DNA of 64,000 nt from Phorcus lineatus (lineage: Eukaryota; Mollusca; Gastropoda; Trochida; Trochidae), in the NCBI GenBank assembly GCA_921293015.1, contig OV121081.1, positions 66,233,022 to 66,297,021 on the forward strand, given 5' to 3'. How positions within the stretch are numbered: position 1 is the stretch's first letter; every line of letters begins with the position of its first letter. The notes under the pieces were generated by a model, which searched no databases, was not told the origin of the DNA, and saw nothing but the letters and a program-made list of their open reading frames with translations. The translations under genes and the position numbers were made by a program. Positions 12,701 through 27,700 of the stretch are shown here, piece by piece.

Positions 12701-15700
12701 CCAGAAACTATAATGTGAAATTGTAAAAAGAAAGTTAAAATTCTTGTTGTTAGACAAACATTCTGTTCCACAAAATAGTAGTCATAATGCAATGTTAAAA
12801 GAGAGCACTCACTTAAACCGTATTGTGTTTCAAGTTTTGTTGTGCAACGACCCCCCGGACAGATATATTGAAAGCTTACCCAGCAGAGAGATAGTCCTCA
12901 TACAAAGACAATGCATGATCTTTAAGACTACCTTTACATTATAGGAAGCATGAGAAAGATGTAAAGGCTGTGGCTGGCTATTCTAAAGGTGATCCTTGCT
13001 CTACAAACTTATTAACCCTTTCTTAACAATGACCCAGGTCTTGTTTCCCATTGACGGTTTTCATAATGCTCCTTTACATGGAAAGAGTTAAACCATTATT
13101 ATCCAGGTCAACATTTGTGATATTATTTCAAAAAGAAGCTTCATTGAACTTTATTAGTTATCATCTTGGAATATGAAAGGAGGGAAAGAGTTTAACCTTT
13201 TTTTTTAGGGAACATTTGTGACAATTTTGTTAATGGTGTTAGTTACTACCATGCCAATGGAAGGATTGAAGGAGCAATATGATCATGATGAAAAGGGAGT
13301 TAAATGGTGAATTTTGTTTATAAAATCATTTTTTTAACTTCAGACAGAGTTTAAAAGAGGTTTGATGATACATATTATAGTTACCTAGTATTGCACTTGA
13401 GTCGCTCTTCTGCCCTCCACCAGCATCTAGCGGAGTTTTCTTGAGTATCATGTGACCAATCCACTTCTTGCCATCATTTGAGGGCTGCCAAGTCACCGGG
13501 TGCTATGAGACAGACATATTGTTAGAACCACTTCAAGCATAGATATATAACTCCAAGCCTACAACATTCTCCACACACACGACTGACATACCTTGATACA
13601 CAACTGACATACCTTGGCACACAACTGACATACATTGATACACCATGTTTCCTGTGATAATGCCTCGTATCCAAACAGCAAGACATGAATTAACCTGTAT
13701 GTTTCCTAAAAGCATACCCCTCAATATATCATGTTATCATGTGTTTCGTTTGAATTTAAGACACATACTCATGAATCTTTTTAATAAATTTTATATTTAA
13801 ATGCAGCATCCCTTACAAACATCAAGTCCGAAAGTTGCTAATTCATAAGCCACAAGCACTCATAAAGGAAATTATGGTTGTCTTAATGTCATGAGAAGAA
13901 CCTTATGGATTTACTCCTATGACAAATGTATTGTAACTTCTACCTTAGGCCTTAGCAGTGAGTAGCCAGGAGAGAACTAATATTTTGAGTATTAAGCACT
14001 TAAAAACATACAAACCAGACAGCATTCAATCATTTTAACTTCAATAGAATCTGTAACCATTTTAATACATATGTTTTAATTCTGAAGTTTTTCAAAATAG
14101 TCTCACCCTGGCAATGAAGGAATAAATATGAAAATAATTAAATATTTTGTGGATCTCATTCATAAAACATGATATGCAACATGCATATCAATGTGGATGC
14201 TTTGGTAATGTTGAAACAATCACTCAACAAGTAACATTTTCTGTAAGAATTAAAGGTTAGAAAAATTCATCCAAATCACATTTAAAAATTTAAAATACAA
14301 TAACATTGCAGTACATGTAATTTCAAAATATCACTCATATTCCAAAGCTTTCATCACTTGATACATATAATATGTTGGATTTACTAATATTTCTAAATAT
14401 TGCAATAAAATTGTTAAGAGAGTTATTTGTTCCATTTGAATTTTATCATTTAAGAATTTTGCAGTTATAACTTCAAAGATTTAACACTTGCTCACTGAAG
14501 AACAGTTTCATTTATCAAGTGTTGAATGTTTATCTGCACATCCTGTGTACACGAGAAGAGTTTGTACGGACGGGTATGTCCTGTGATGTGTCCAATGTAA
14601 GAATGACAAGCGCTGACCGACTTGTTCCAAATTTGACACTAATCATTTAAGAATGAATATCAATTACAATGAAAATTTTGAGAAACTTAAAAGATAATTA
14701 TAAAAAGATATATACAGGATGTAATATTGAATTCTTCAATAATTTTTCACAATTACACAAAATGCAAAACATTAATTGTAAATAAATGCATGATCCCATA
14801 AACTGGGGCCTCCACCCAATGTTAAAAAGTGCATGAAAGAGAACCTTGCACCTAAAACTGTAATCATTGAAACAAAACTGCAACATAATGTTTAAAGACA
14901 AATTACAGAAATTTTTTTAATGATGTGAGAGTAAAATTACATCCAAAAAAAAGAATCCATAGCAAATTTTAGTAACAAAATGAAAAGTTTAGAATTAATT
15001 TATTGAGTAATAATTTCTTCTTCAAATCTTATCACTTCAATGAATATTAGAATTCCATTTAAAAAACAAAATAACACAAGAATAAATCTATGATAAGAAT
15101 TGCAAGCAAATGCATTTAAAACACACATAAAATATGAAGCATTAAATGAAAGAAGGCAAAATATAATCACTGCCTAGTGCTTGTACCTTAAAAAAGTTAA
15201 GGAGGTCTTCATTCAAAGTTTGATTACTACTGGAAAAGCCAGTGTCTATGCCTGAATCTTTTATTTGACGGTCCGACGACCCACTCTCATCATCGAGGGA
15301 GCCGCCACGCCCTTGCTCAAATTGCAACATTTTAGCATGTCTATTTGAAGGCCGGGACGACCTAAGTGAGCAGCGGTCGCTGGTGCTTTCTAGATCCCCT
15401 AGAAAGACGAGAAAACATCACGTCAGCGTGCGGTCTCACCAAACCCTTTTTGCCATCTGTCCTGGGCCCTCCGAATATGCCATCAAGCTAATACAAGCTC
15501 AGAATTAGCCCGCCCCATTCATCATCAAACCTCAACATGAGTGGGTCACCCTTTGAAAATCATTTAGGGTAATATAGCAGTCAATTTCATCTAAAATCTT
15601 TGAACTGTTTATCACAGCTTTAAACAATTGAACAATCTTTGAAAGGTCTCTGAATGTAATATTTTTGCACCAATGGTAAGTGAAGACCCAACCTATTGAA

Positions 15701-18700
15701 GCTGAATGGTGAATGAAACAGCGGAAGAGTCCTGACAGGATGGGCTTAAACAACATACATTCTGCACAACTCACCGACAGAAATTTTTTGATTTTGGCAG
15801 CCAGTATTTCATCCCGTTTCCACTGTTCATCTCCAACTTCATACTCCCCTAGATTCAAAAATCAAAATAGTTGTTTCTTATGCTATTTGACAAAGTCCGA
15901 AACTCCTTATTTCAACAGATGTCTATTAGGGCACATGATCTAAGATTTCAGTCCATTTTTTCCTTTTTGAATAAACTCTATCAAGAAAACAAATGATATT
16001 CTTTTCATTTAGATAAAAGGTCAGAGTTCACCCTGTAGACATCTGTGTGAAAATATCGTGAAATGATTTCTTTATGAAAAAAATACTCATCCTGAATCCT
16101 ATTCACATAGTCAAAAATATTAACATTCATTTAGAGGGTTAAAAATTGGTGCATATGAAAGCTACTCAGCTCTATCCAGAGTTGGCTACTACAAGGTAAG
16201 CTGAAATCAAAGCTGGTTGGTTATATGGGACAACATGCACATGGTAGATGTAGATGTATATATAAATATATATATGACACTACATGCAACAGGGTGTTCG
16301 TGAGTCCTCCCCCACACACAAACACAACTTCTGGAAGGAGGAACCTGCTTTCATCAGATCACTGCACTACAAAACATGCTCTATCACTGCTACAAAATGA
16401 AAACAATAACAGTTACATGGGAGGATATTCAAAATGCATATAAAAAGAAACCTTTTGTGAATGTTATCTAACAACTAAATCCTCACCTTGAAATGTGGCA
16501 TAACTCTGATATGCATTTTGTTATGCAATATTTATGATGACTTATAAATCTTTAAATGTCATGACCTTATGATATTGTTAGGTTATGATTCCATCAAAGA
16601 AAATGTCAAATTGTTTTGCATCGTGGGCCAAAAGTATGATGGATAATATTTATGAGCACTGTCAATGTCTATTTATTCCCTGTTCATATTGAAATCTAGC
16701 GAGCACTTAATACTCGCATATATACTACAGCTTGTATTCAACAATGGGCAATGCACATTGTAAGAATCCTACTTGAAGCAACCACACAGATCATTGGTTG
16801 ACCATTGACCAATGAATGTCTACTGTGAACCAGAAATGCTTCACAGTTGGAAATGGATGGAAGGAGACCTCCATTGAAGTGCTAACAAGGAGACCTTGTC
16901 AGTGATACTGGGAGTCAGCAATCATGATGTGTAGAGACAGTGGAAGCACATGTAGATGAATGCACATGTGAATTATGATATGTGTGCAAACTGATGTGGA
17001 GAAACACCATTTGGCTTAGTCAGATAACCCGACAATGCACATGTGTGTGCTGACCTTCTCACATCCCTAACAGATGCACATGCATACACTGACCTTTCAG
17101 TAGATGCACAATAGTGTAGAATTGGGTGCACTCATGTGAATCGACTCCACGGGGACCTGATGGTCCAATTCCCTTACATTGGGCACTAAGAATCATTAGA
17201 GAAATGCATAGATATTACCTCTCTTTCTCATGGTATATCCATCTGTTTCCCTACAGAACCAAGTCCTTTATTGTGGAAAGAAATCCATTCATCCTTGTTT
17301 TTCTGCTAGTTTGTCACTCACTTTACAAAGTTGGCTGACAGGCAGCCTACTGTTTCTTGATTGCACTAATTACTTGATGACGTCAGTAATCATATTACAA
17401 AGGTATCTGGAGCAATCGTTACTATATTACTGGTAAAAAATGAATATTATTTAACGTGTCAAATATATATAAATATATACTATATATATATGTATGAATC
17501 TGCACATTGCAACTTTGAAAGAGAGATGACTAAAAACATAGTTTGCTATGAAATTAAATTTGTATGCATCCAATCATTCTGTAGGGGATGTTCATATTTC
17601 ATTTCTGAGGCACATGAAATAGAAACTCAGAATTCATGCATGAAGATATAGATTGTAGTAGTCTTTGAAGGTCATTTTACCAATGGGTAAATTTATAAGT
17701 ATTTCTTCATCTATGATTAGAGGAACTAAGGTGCAAAGCCGGGCAAAGAAACAAAGTCAATATTGTTAAGAACATGCAAGCTAGCTAGCCTCAGGTCTTT
17801 CTGTCTGTCTATACAAGTGTCTGTCCATCCATCAGTCTGTCATAAATGTGTCTATCAATTACATCTGTCCAGATCTCTGTCCATTGATGAGTGAGTCAAG
17901 TTTACCAACCCAACCTTCATCACTTCTACCAACAAGACAGATGAATGGACAAACAGACTATTGGATGCATGGACAAACAGATGAATAGACAATTGGCCGT
18001 TCTGCCAATTCTGCTAATTGACCAAGCGCACGTCTCAACACTACACATGGTTCTGTCTTGACACAATTATCCCGTTTCAGCTGCAGTAATTCTGCAAAGG
18101 CTAAATATAAGCCGTTACGAATATATTGTCAGTATCTCAAAATGTGTAATATATTCCATACAACAGATTTTATCATGTAATTACCCTAATACAGTATTTG
18201 CAAACTTACTTTCCACTGATTCCTCACATTTAAGTCATGGCTCCAAAATGGCCTTGAAGAGAGGGTTCTATCTTGTATTTTTTGACAGAATGAAATATGG
18301 GGGACATTCTACTTGAAACACATCACTTTGAGTATTTTCATGCTTGCTTTCTTTTCACAATTTTACAAAAATGTATTGTGCATTCATTAAGAAAAAGCTT
18401 TGAGAAATGAAGCAATTCATTGGAGTTAGAAGTGTGAAAAGCTTTGCTAGTATAATGAATTGTTTTATCTTTAGTTATTAATGAATTTGTGAATATTAGA
18501 ACAATCTGTACACATGTTTGATGTTTTATAGGTTGTGACAATTAGTATTAGTAATTTAACAAATACAATAAAAAGATGACATAAAGAAAGCTCATAGAAC
18601 CCTCTCTTTAATGATGCATTACATATTATCAACAAAGAAATACCGGTAGTGTGTGTATGAGTTACGGGTATCAGGTAAGGTTTTCATGAGTTTGAAGCAT

Positions 18701-21700
18701 TGAAACAATGTGCCTTGAGCTAGTCTATGCAGTGGAGAAAAATAGCTTTTAAATAAGCCAGCCTTACAGCTTCACACTGTCAAATTTTTACAAAATCTTA
18801 AACATAAGAAGCCAGTTTTGGACCAATCTAAATAAATTTAGATCAACAATTTTTAATATCACGTCATACCATTGATCTAACATTGACCGGTAATAACGGC
18901 TGTCCCAAAGAACTTTGACATTTTCCCACTAAGCCAATCAGAAAAGATGACTGAACTCGCCTGGGCCTTCTCGAGACTCAAAATGTTGTCATATTGTTTG
19001 GTGCTGCATGGAGTTTAGCTACATTCGGAAAGCTGCGAGCAACCACTATGAGTATCTCGATGAATATTCTGATTGCACAGATTTATCTATAGATATCAAT
19101 TCTTAATTTACAGATTTATCTATAGATATCAATTCTTAATTTACAGATTTATCTATAGATATCAATTCTTAATTTACAGATTTATCTATAGATATCAATT
19201 CTTAATTTACAAAGGTTTTGTTCGGTTTCTAGACATTAACGACTACACATCGCAAGAACTCAAGTTATAGATAATAATCTCCTTGTTAGAGTAGAAACCT
19301 GCATGCTTAAATTTAATATTTTAAAAAATACTTTTACCGACAGATAACTCTAACAAGAAAAACAATTTCTAATGATCTTTCAATTTCTGTCCAAAACAGA
19401 TATCATTTCATTCAACCAAAGTACCATCACACTTTTTTGGAAGTAATAAAAAGTCATTTGATTATTTACATGCATTTGCTGATGCACTGTTATTGAAAAC
19501 TAATAAATAATGAGTTCATTGTGTCTGGCCAATCTGGCGTTCATCTTTGTACCTGTTGAATACACCAAACGTGATTGGTCCTTTGCTCATGAAAGGGTAA
19601 CAGGCCAATGTAAGATCAAAAACTTTAATTACATAATGTAGAACTGTTACACTAAATTCATTTATATTGGTTTTGGACTGGCCTATATTCTAATACTGTT
19701 CTATGTCAAGACTGGCCTATATTCTAATACTGTTCTATGTCAAGACTGGCCTATTTTCTAATACTGTTCTATGTCAAGACTGGCCTATTTTCTAATACTG
19801 TTCTATGTCAAGATGGGTATGTTGAAGAGTGCACTTGGTGGTAAGTGTTTTAAACAAATAAAAGCAAGCTCCAATCTGAATCTTACATTTGCGTGATCGC
19901 AGCCTGGACCCTACACCAACGGCCATTGCAAGATGAAAGGAAAATGAAAGCCAGTTGAGAACAAGGTAGGAATGAAACTGGCAATAAACACTCAAATGCT
20001 ATTATTCAGTAATGCAAGTAACAGCATCCACAATATCTTGTCACAGAAGTTAGCAGGAGGAAATAAGAAATAAAATAGGTGCCAACATAGAAAATAAAAA
20101 ACAAAAAACAAAATTTAAATATTGTTTGTATCAAATTGGACAATATGACTATTCAAAAATATTTCTATTTGATTTACTTTCAGACTTCTCTGTTTCTGCT
20201 TTCGTATTGTATAAGACTTCAAAAGAAAAACAAATAATCGCTAATATCTCCATAACTGAGACAGCTACGAACTACATGAACATAGTAATTTCTCATGAAA
20301 AAAGCCTCAATGGTACAATATGCATTTTTAAACTAGAACTAAGTCAATTGAAAAAGTTTTCAAACTTTCCATCAATTATTCTTGGAATATCAAGCCTTCC
20401 TAAGTATTTCTTTTATTGTTTATCTCTGAAGAAATTGAGAGATGAAATAATTTTCCCAATAAACAAAATAAAACATAACAAAAGGCAATGATCACAAAGG
20501 CACTGCATTTTGAGAATCATAATTGACATTGTTACTGTTTTTTCTACGATGAGAATTCCATGGAATATGCATTTCATCTGTGTTTGATAATATTCACATG
20601 CGTTTGATAATATTCACATAATCTAGCTACCGGTAGTTGATACACAGTGCTCATAAAGTTTAATATACTTTGCATTTAGCACGCAACAACAAATGTTACA
20701 AATTGTTGACATAAACAATCTTATTACAATTAGCTCTTTTGATTAGTCACATTGTGTTATTTCACATAGGTCAGACTTTCCATCTAAAGAATAAATTAAC
20801 CCAATGCAGTTGCTGTGGTATTCAATGCAGTCAATCCATAAGACCACCAACTCTTACCCTGCATCCTAGAGTTTTCCAAACTTGCTACTCACAACACTTG
20901 ATAATCTTATGTTTGCATTTCTCAAGAGCTGTACATAAAAAATCTTGTATCGTATCCTCATTCGCATTCTTTCCCTTCATTGGTCACTCAAATCATTTCT
21001 TCCCACATAACCAGTATTACAAGAGGGACCAATTTAATGACTTTGGCAAAATTCCCTAGCAGTGAAAGTCTGTTCTATAGATTGTTCTTATTTCTATTCA
21101 AATCAAAAATCATCTTACATCTAAGTTGACCTTTTATCTGGTAAGAAATATGTTCTTACTACACAGGTTGACTTTGCCCATTTAGAAACATTAATGATAG
21201 CAGAACTAACTTTGATTGCAGTCAATCAGAACTCTCAAAAGCTAGTGAAGAAACCACTCCACTTGTTACAAAGGATATGTGGAAAAGACAGAGGAAATGG
21301 TATGAGTAACCTCTGGTGGAGATAATAGTTCAGTCAGGCCTAAACATGTGATAGCATGGTTTTTTAAAGGTTGATATTTTCACTTTAAATGGTGTTTCAG
21401 GATTTGTAAAGTGAGACCTATTAGACCTATAGTAATAAGCATTAAAGCAATAAATAAACAATATTGTACCAATACAGGAGCGTAGCTACCATTCTGTGGA
21501 CAGTTTAACATATGAAACCACAATTTCTAGATAACAACTTCATTGATCATTTGTAGTAATATATCAATGGATTTTTCATACTTAGTTTTGTAATCCGCAT
21601 ACCATTGATGGTAATTACATCATTTGCAGAATTGCCTTCAAAATGACCCTGCAGTACACAAATAACAATATGATCTTCTGAATGAAGCAATAAAGCCAGA

Positions 21701-24700
21701 GAATGTTGATTACCTTTTTCGCTAACGCTTTCACTCTCGATCTCCTGCTCTTCACAGCTAGAACATTCGGGTGTCGAGCGGATCTCGTCATCCGAGCTAC
21801 TCAGCGAGTGCTGCCGCTGTTTCTTACCTCGTTTGTGTTTGTGAGGTTTCGGTGGGGGTGGGCGCACACAGTCCGAGGGATCAGAACTAAGGGAATCATT
21901 ACGTAACATACTCTCTAACTTCTTACGATTGTTTCTTGTTGTCCTTGAAGCAGCAGAACTAGGATCTAAGTGTTGCTTTTTGTCATAAAATCGGTCAGGT
22001 TCCTCAGATGCAGTTAACTGTGAATCACTTGCACGATCAATTATTATTCTATGCCTTGGCACTTGAGAATCTTTAAAGTTTTCAATCTCTAAGTCTTTGT
22101 TATATCGGTCACCTCGCTCCCGACTGGGAGACCTTCGTTGGTCCTTGAGACTCCTGTCCCGATGGTGCCTGTTGCTCCCCCGGCGCTCCACCCTCCCCTC
22201 TTCTCCTTCCCCCCCTCGCCCCTCCACCCTCCCGTCACACAGGTCACCAGAGTCTATCCTCTCCCGCGATCCCCTGTAGTCCTCCCCATACTCTCGGCGC
22301 CCATTAACAGGTGATTGTCTGTATCTGTCCGACTGTCCATCTTTCCGTCTGTCTTTACCACCATCTCTCCTCCTATCAAGGTCACGGTCATCCTGGCGTT
22401 CATGACGCCTTTCATGTGAAGTTTGAGAAACAAGTTCCCGTCCATCCCTGGAAAGCACAAATAAATGATGCTAAGAAACAAATGCAATAATATCAATAAC
22501 CATATATATAGTTGCACATAAGCCTGGGTGTTGTTTTAAAAACAATACTTCAACATACCTATGTCTTTCGCCTTTCCTCTCAGCACCAATTTCTCGATGC
22601 TCCTTCCCACGTTGTGCAGTTCTGTCTGAAGAAACATCCCTCGACCTCTGACCTCTATCGCCATGACGTTCACGTTCTGTATGATGGTTATCTGCATAAC
22701 CATCCCTATATTTACGGTCTGTCTCGGAGACCCTACTCTCACTGTGGTACCTCTGTCTGGCGGGACTGCGGTCCTTTCCCCGCCCGCGCTCAATCTGCCC
22801 ATGATCACGAAGCTTTTCCTGTTCTGAGATGATCCGGCCATCACCAGCAGACCCCGGGCCTGCCGGGCTGTTGCTCACCTCAGAGGCTTTCTTCTCTGTT
22901 AGCGCATCAGACATGGAATACTGTCTCTTGAGTTCCCTACCCTGTAAACTACCCGTCCTACTAAACGTTGCCTTCTCAATATTTTCCTTCTCCGAGCCTT
23001 GGCTACCATCTTGCTGCAACATCCGCTGTTTCTTCTCATTAGGAGGACTTGTGTCCGTCCTCATCACTGGCCGTATTTGTCCTTGTTGATTTTGTTCAGC
23101 AATATCTAAAGCTACTGGTCTTGCCATGCCGCCATGATACCAAGCCCCTGTCTTGGCTAGAAGTTCTTGTTTTTTCTTACATAAGTTGCATGCCCATATA
23201 ATCTGAAATTGGTAAAGTTCAAATAGAATTACTTTGTCAAATGTTTAAATCATTTCCCACAGTCAAGTATCCAAAAATTTATTGTCATATCTCAACATCA
23301 ATGACATTTTCAACACTAAAAAATTAATAATGTTTCTTTTTCTATACATTTTATTTTATGTATGAATTATAGATGTTTATTAATCCATTTCGATTCCATC
23401 AATTTATTCCATGCAAAATGCTTGCCATAGTTATAACATATATATCTTTAACCTAAAATAATGACCAAAAAGAGTCTTAAACTTGTATTGATTAAATTAT
23501 CTATTGCATGGGTTCTTGTAAAAAGCAGAACAAAAGTACAAACAAAGATTAAAACCACGTATCATTCTGAAAAGTAACTTAGCTATCTATGAACAATCTT
23601 TGTATTTTTCTCTTGACAGCAACGTAATGTTGTCCAAGACATGCATTATACCATGAATTTTAATTTACGTCTTAGCATTAAGCAGTTAACTTTGTGCAAA
23701 GTTTAAATAATAATTCTGCTGATAAAAAAAATTTTTGGCAACAGAACAGTGCAAGAAATGTAACAATTTGAATCAATACTTATAACATATATTTTGATAT
23801 TTTGGCAATAATATGATTTTTAAGAGAATATCTATTACCAGGGGCGTAGGAACAGGGGGGCCCCCCCACTTTTTTTTTAAGCCCCCCCCCCCCCCCCCCC
23901 CCACTTTTTTTTCGAAATGTTTTTTTCAAATTGATTATTTTCCCCTTTCTACTACATATTTCCCAATAACTGGTCTAGTATTGTTACAAAACAGCTACTA
24001 TGCACTACTTTGAGGGTAGTTTCTAAAACTACTCTGAGCGTAGAACTAAAACATCCAATCATCCTAATTGACGATAAGATGGGGTAAGCAGTAAGTTTCC
24101 TTTTTTTTTTTTTTTTGGTTACAAAATTTCAATCCAAGCCCCCCACTTTCAAATTCGCTCCTACGCCCCTGATTACAAATATATACCCTTTGAGGTGATA
24201 AATTATCATGCTGTCTATTAAACTAATGTAATACACATATTATGGCAAGTCAAAAAGAACTGAAGTAATATGATATTTCTGGGATCAAGAATCTACAAGC
24301 AGTGAATCATGTGACTTTACAAGCAAACTCTTGGCGGTCACTTATTTCCACAGCATCGAGCTTACCCTTGGGCAAACCAGCAACCTTCTAATTGTGAGCT
24401 CAAGCCCCATAGGGCACCCATCCCTCAATTCTCTCAGGGTTGAGACCTCACTCATAGGGCAACCACCCATACCCTGTTCGGACAAGCTTACATTTAGTCC
24501 GTCCACTCACTGTGGATCCAAGCTTAACCACCAACCAACTCCCTGTTGGTTAAAGCTTACCAACAGACACCCACCCACTTCATTGAGGTTCCTAGCTTAC
24601 CCAGCAACCCAGTAGCTGTGGGCTTAAGCTTACCCACAAGGCAACCACGCAATTCAATGTAGGTTCAAGTTTTCCTCCAAGTCACTCTGGGCCCAAGCTT

Positions 24701-27700
24701 ACAAGCTTAACCACCAACCAACTCCCTTCTTCAGCTTACCAACAAGGATACAATCCACATCATTGTAGTTTTTAATTTACCCGCACCCATTCAATCTGGG
24801 CTTCAACTTACTCCCAAGACCCCCCCCCCCCCCCCACACATTAAGTTTTGTTTAAGTTTACCCACACAACCAGTCACTGAAGGCATAAGCTTACCTTCAG
24901 GGAAACCCACCCACGTCATTGTAGATTCAAGTTTACCCACCAAACCAGTCATTGTTTGCCCACCCAACCAAATCCCTGTGGGCTCTAACTTACCCACAAG
25001 GAACCCACCCACATAATTGTAGATTCAAGTTAAGTTTACCTACGACCAGCTCTACAACAAGCTAATATACATGCATGCGTTTAGTCTGCAATGTGTCATG
25101 TTTATTTGTGCTAATTATCCCAAAATCGTTATGAGTTGAATACTTACTAATTCCATAATTACTATACAAGGTATGATTATCCACTGTTAGATGCCAGACC
25201 TACCACTTGACAATGCCAGTGTTGATCAATAAAGCTAACACTAATGAATGGTGTTATGGGTAATCATAATGCACTCATTTGGGAGAGATTACTACACATT
25301 CAACTTACAATAACTGATGTGTACATTTCCCTAAACAATAACTCATATCCAAATCTATAACCTATCTACTCAAAAGAAGAACTGTTCATTTATCATCTCA
25401 AGGTTTTTGGCTGCAATGTGCAAAATCAGCTATATAAAATAAATAATCCTGGAATATAGAGAAAAACATTAATTGATGCTACTTTAAACAAACTGAAAAC
25501 ATAAACCACACAAAGCAATAGCCATTTATGTTTGGTCTCAATTTGATTCTCCGTTTATCATAATATGTAAGAATTATCATCTATAGACAATTTGGTTCAT
25601 AACGAAAGATGTGACTAAATCTTACTGAACTATTCTCCCTGTTACATTCAACTGACAACATTGTTTTGAAATGTTCCACATGGTAATAGAGATATATGTA
25701 TAACATCCTACAAATGATTGAAACTAAAGTTAACTGTGCTGGTGATCAAACATTGCAGATTATAACTAGTGTAAAGGTTTTTTGAAGATGTGTGATATTA
25801 CAGAAAGTGAGTTAAGTTTGAAACCTACAAATCCTAGGTTATATCGAACACCTCTTATGACATACGACGCCAAAACGGACGACGAATATCTAACTCACCA
25901 TTACAGGGCAGTTGGGCTAAAATGGAAAAGTTCATTCATTTTAATATAATGAGTGATCTTAAATATGATATTTGCATTCCTATTTATCAAAGATTAATTT
26001 TATAAAAACAAGTTGGCTTAATGAATAATTTTTTATCTGACAGTGAAATTCATTGGTAGAGGGCATTATCAATCAAAAGGTTATAAAAATGTTTAATCAA
26101 CTGGTCTAATCTGCCAACAAATAAACAATGACACAATGCTATAAAAATACGCTTACTAAACTAAATTACAGTAATGAACATAACAGTTTTCTACAATGCA
26201 AAAATAAATTGACTCACAAAAATGCACTCTTCAGTAACTCATTGAAAATAATGGGGGAACAATATATTTCAAAGAATGTTACTAATCTGGTTTAGGATCT
26301 CTATAAAGTTTTGGTCACTCTTTTAGAATTCCTATTGTTTTATGATTAATTACTGGTTGTCCGATTGCTCTGAAGACCAGGTGGTGCAAGACTCATTGAA
26401 AGTCTCGGCAGATTCAAACCTCTCCTAGTGATAGGAACGACAAAATTAATCATTTACACTGACTTGGACGTACCTTAGTGCTAAGTGAGCTTTACAAATA
26501 TAAGCCCTTCAAGTGTACAAGATTTGATATGAATTTCCAAAACTCTATCAGTGCTAAGATCGTCTGAGTCATTGTACGATATTGTATTATGGACGTGTTT
26601 ATGGAGGAGAGAGCTACTCTTCCAAAGTTCTTTTAGCACAGAGATAGTTGTTGGCACCATACATGAACTTTGGCTTAATTACTACTAGTTCAGAAGAACT
26701 TTGAAAATCTAAGTTCTCGTCTTTAGCACTTAGAGTGGAGAATGCAAAACTCTGGTTGAAGCCTACAGTGGGAAAAGGGACAACCAGGGGACAACAGAAT
26801 CTTTTTGTCTTCACTGACATTATTCCAAGACTCGCCCCTTGTAACAGTCATTAATCTCCTGATTTTCATGTGCAAATACTCGGGTGGGTACATCAAAGTT
26901 TGTTAAAATATAACTCTTGGTGAACAAAATTGCAGGTGCCAATGTATCAAATCTGTAACACTGTGACGCATGCTGGATTAAGATGAGTATCAGTACAGAT
27001 GTGAATAACACAGAAAATAGTTAAAGTCTAGGCTAATAATAATGATGACAATCATAACAGGCAGGTGATTGTGATTCCTTTTGGTTCACAAACATCAATT
27101 TTACTGTCTCAAAAAACACTGTCATAACCCCCTTGTGATCATTATCAAGATGATTAACCCTTTACTAGCCAGTTTGGTGTCATTCCAGCTCTAATTGCTG
27201 CATTCTCCATTTTTCCATTTCTATTGAGTATTGGTGCAAACAGTCAGCCACTGCAGTGCATGTTGTTGTGTTAATAAATTTGAACAGCAGTTAAAGGGTT
27301 AACATTGATAATTGATAGGGTTTTTTTAAAGCGAGAGTATCAACAAGAGCACAATCACTGCCCTATACTACCAAGCAGACACTGAGATTGCAGACACAAG
27401 TGCGCAAGATGCCACAACACTGATGGGTCTGGGAAATGGAGGGAGGGGAGCAGGCAGGAGCAGGGGGACACAGATAAGGGAGGGGAAGGGGGACAAAGAC
27501 AAGGGGGAGGAGGAGGGACCATTACCTTGGGCTCCGCTGTCGCACTTGCCCCTGCAGCAAACCCGCCGGGCTGAAACACCACAGCAGTGTCATACATACC
27601 GCACCAAACCGACAAGAGATTTATCTAGCGCCAACACATGCATAAGGCACGGTTGATGCATCTTGTTCTGTCATCATATCATTTAGGCTACCATTGCATT

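Larger units (their letters stand above)
15849..21713 (-). other. Rim: RIM intron between exons 4 and 5a
   Basis: It holds two small tandem arrays at 19,078-19,209 and 19,676-19,811 and a perfect TGACGTCA at about 17,379-17,386. The rest is AT-rich with a few open frames (longest 121 codons at 20,126-20,491, plus strand) that have no family match, splice sites or codon-use support. Confidence 0.6.

Noticed and set aside
20126-20491. 121-codon plus-strand open frame inside a RIM intron
   Set aside because: Very AT-rich codon content (Lys, Ile, Phe, Asn), no family match, splice site or promoter; probably chance.
23170-23195. A 26-nt intron (GTAAGA...CTCTAG) that would restore the RIM frame in exon 3
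   Set aside because: It is far below the size of animal spliceosomal introns and would delete the last zinc-finger cysteine and a conserved helix; a 2-nt insertion explains the data better.
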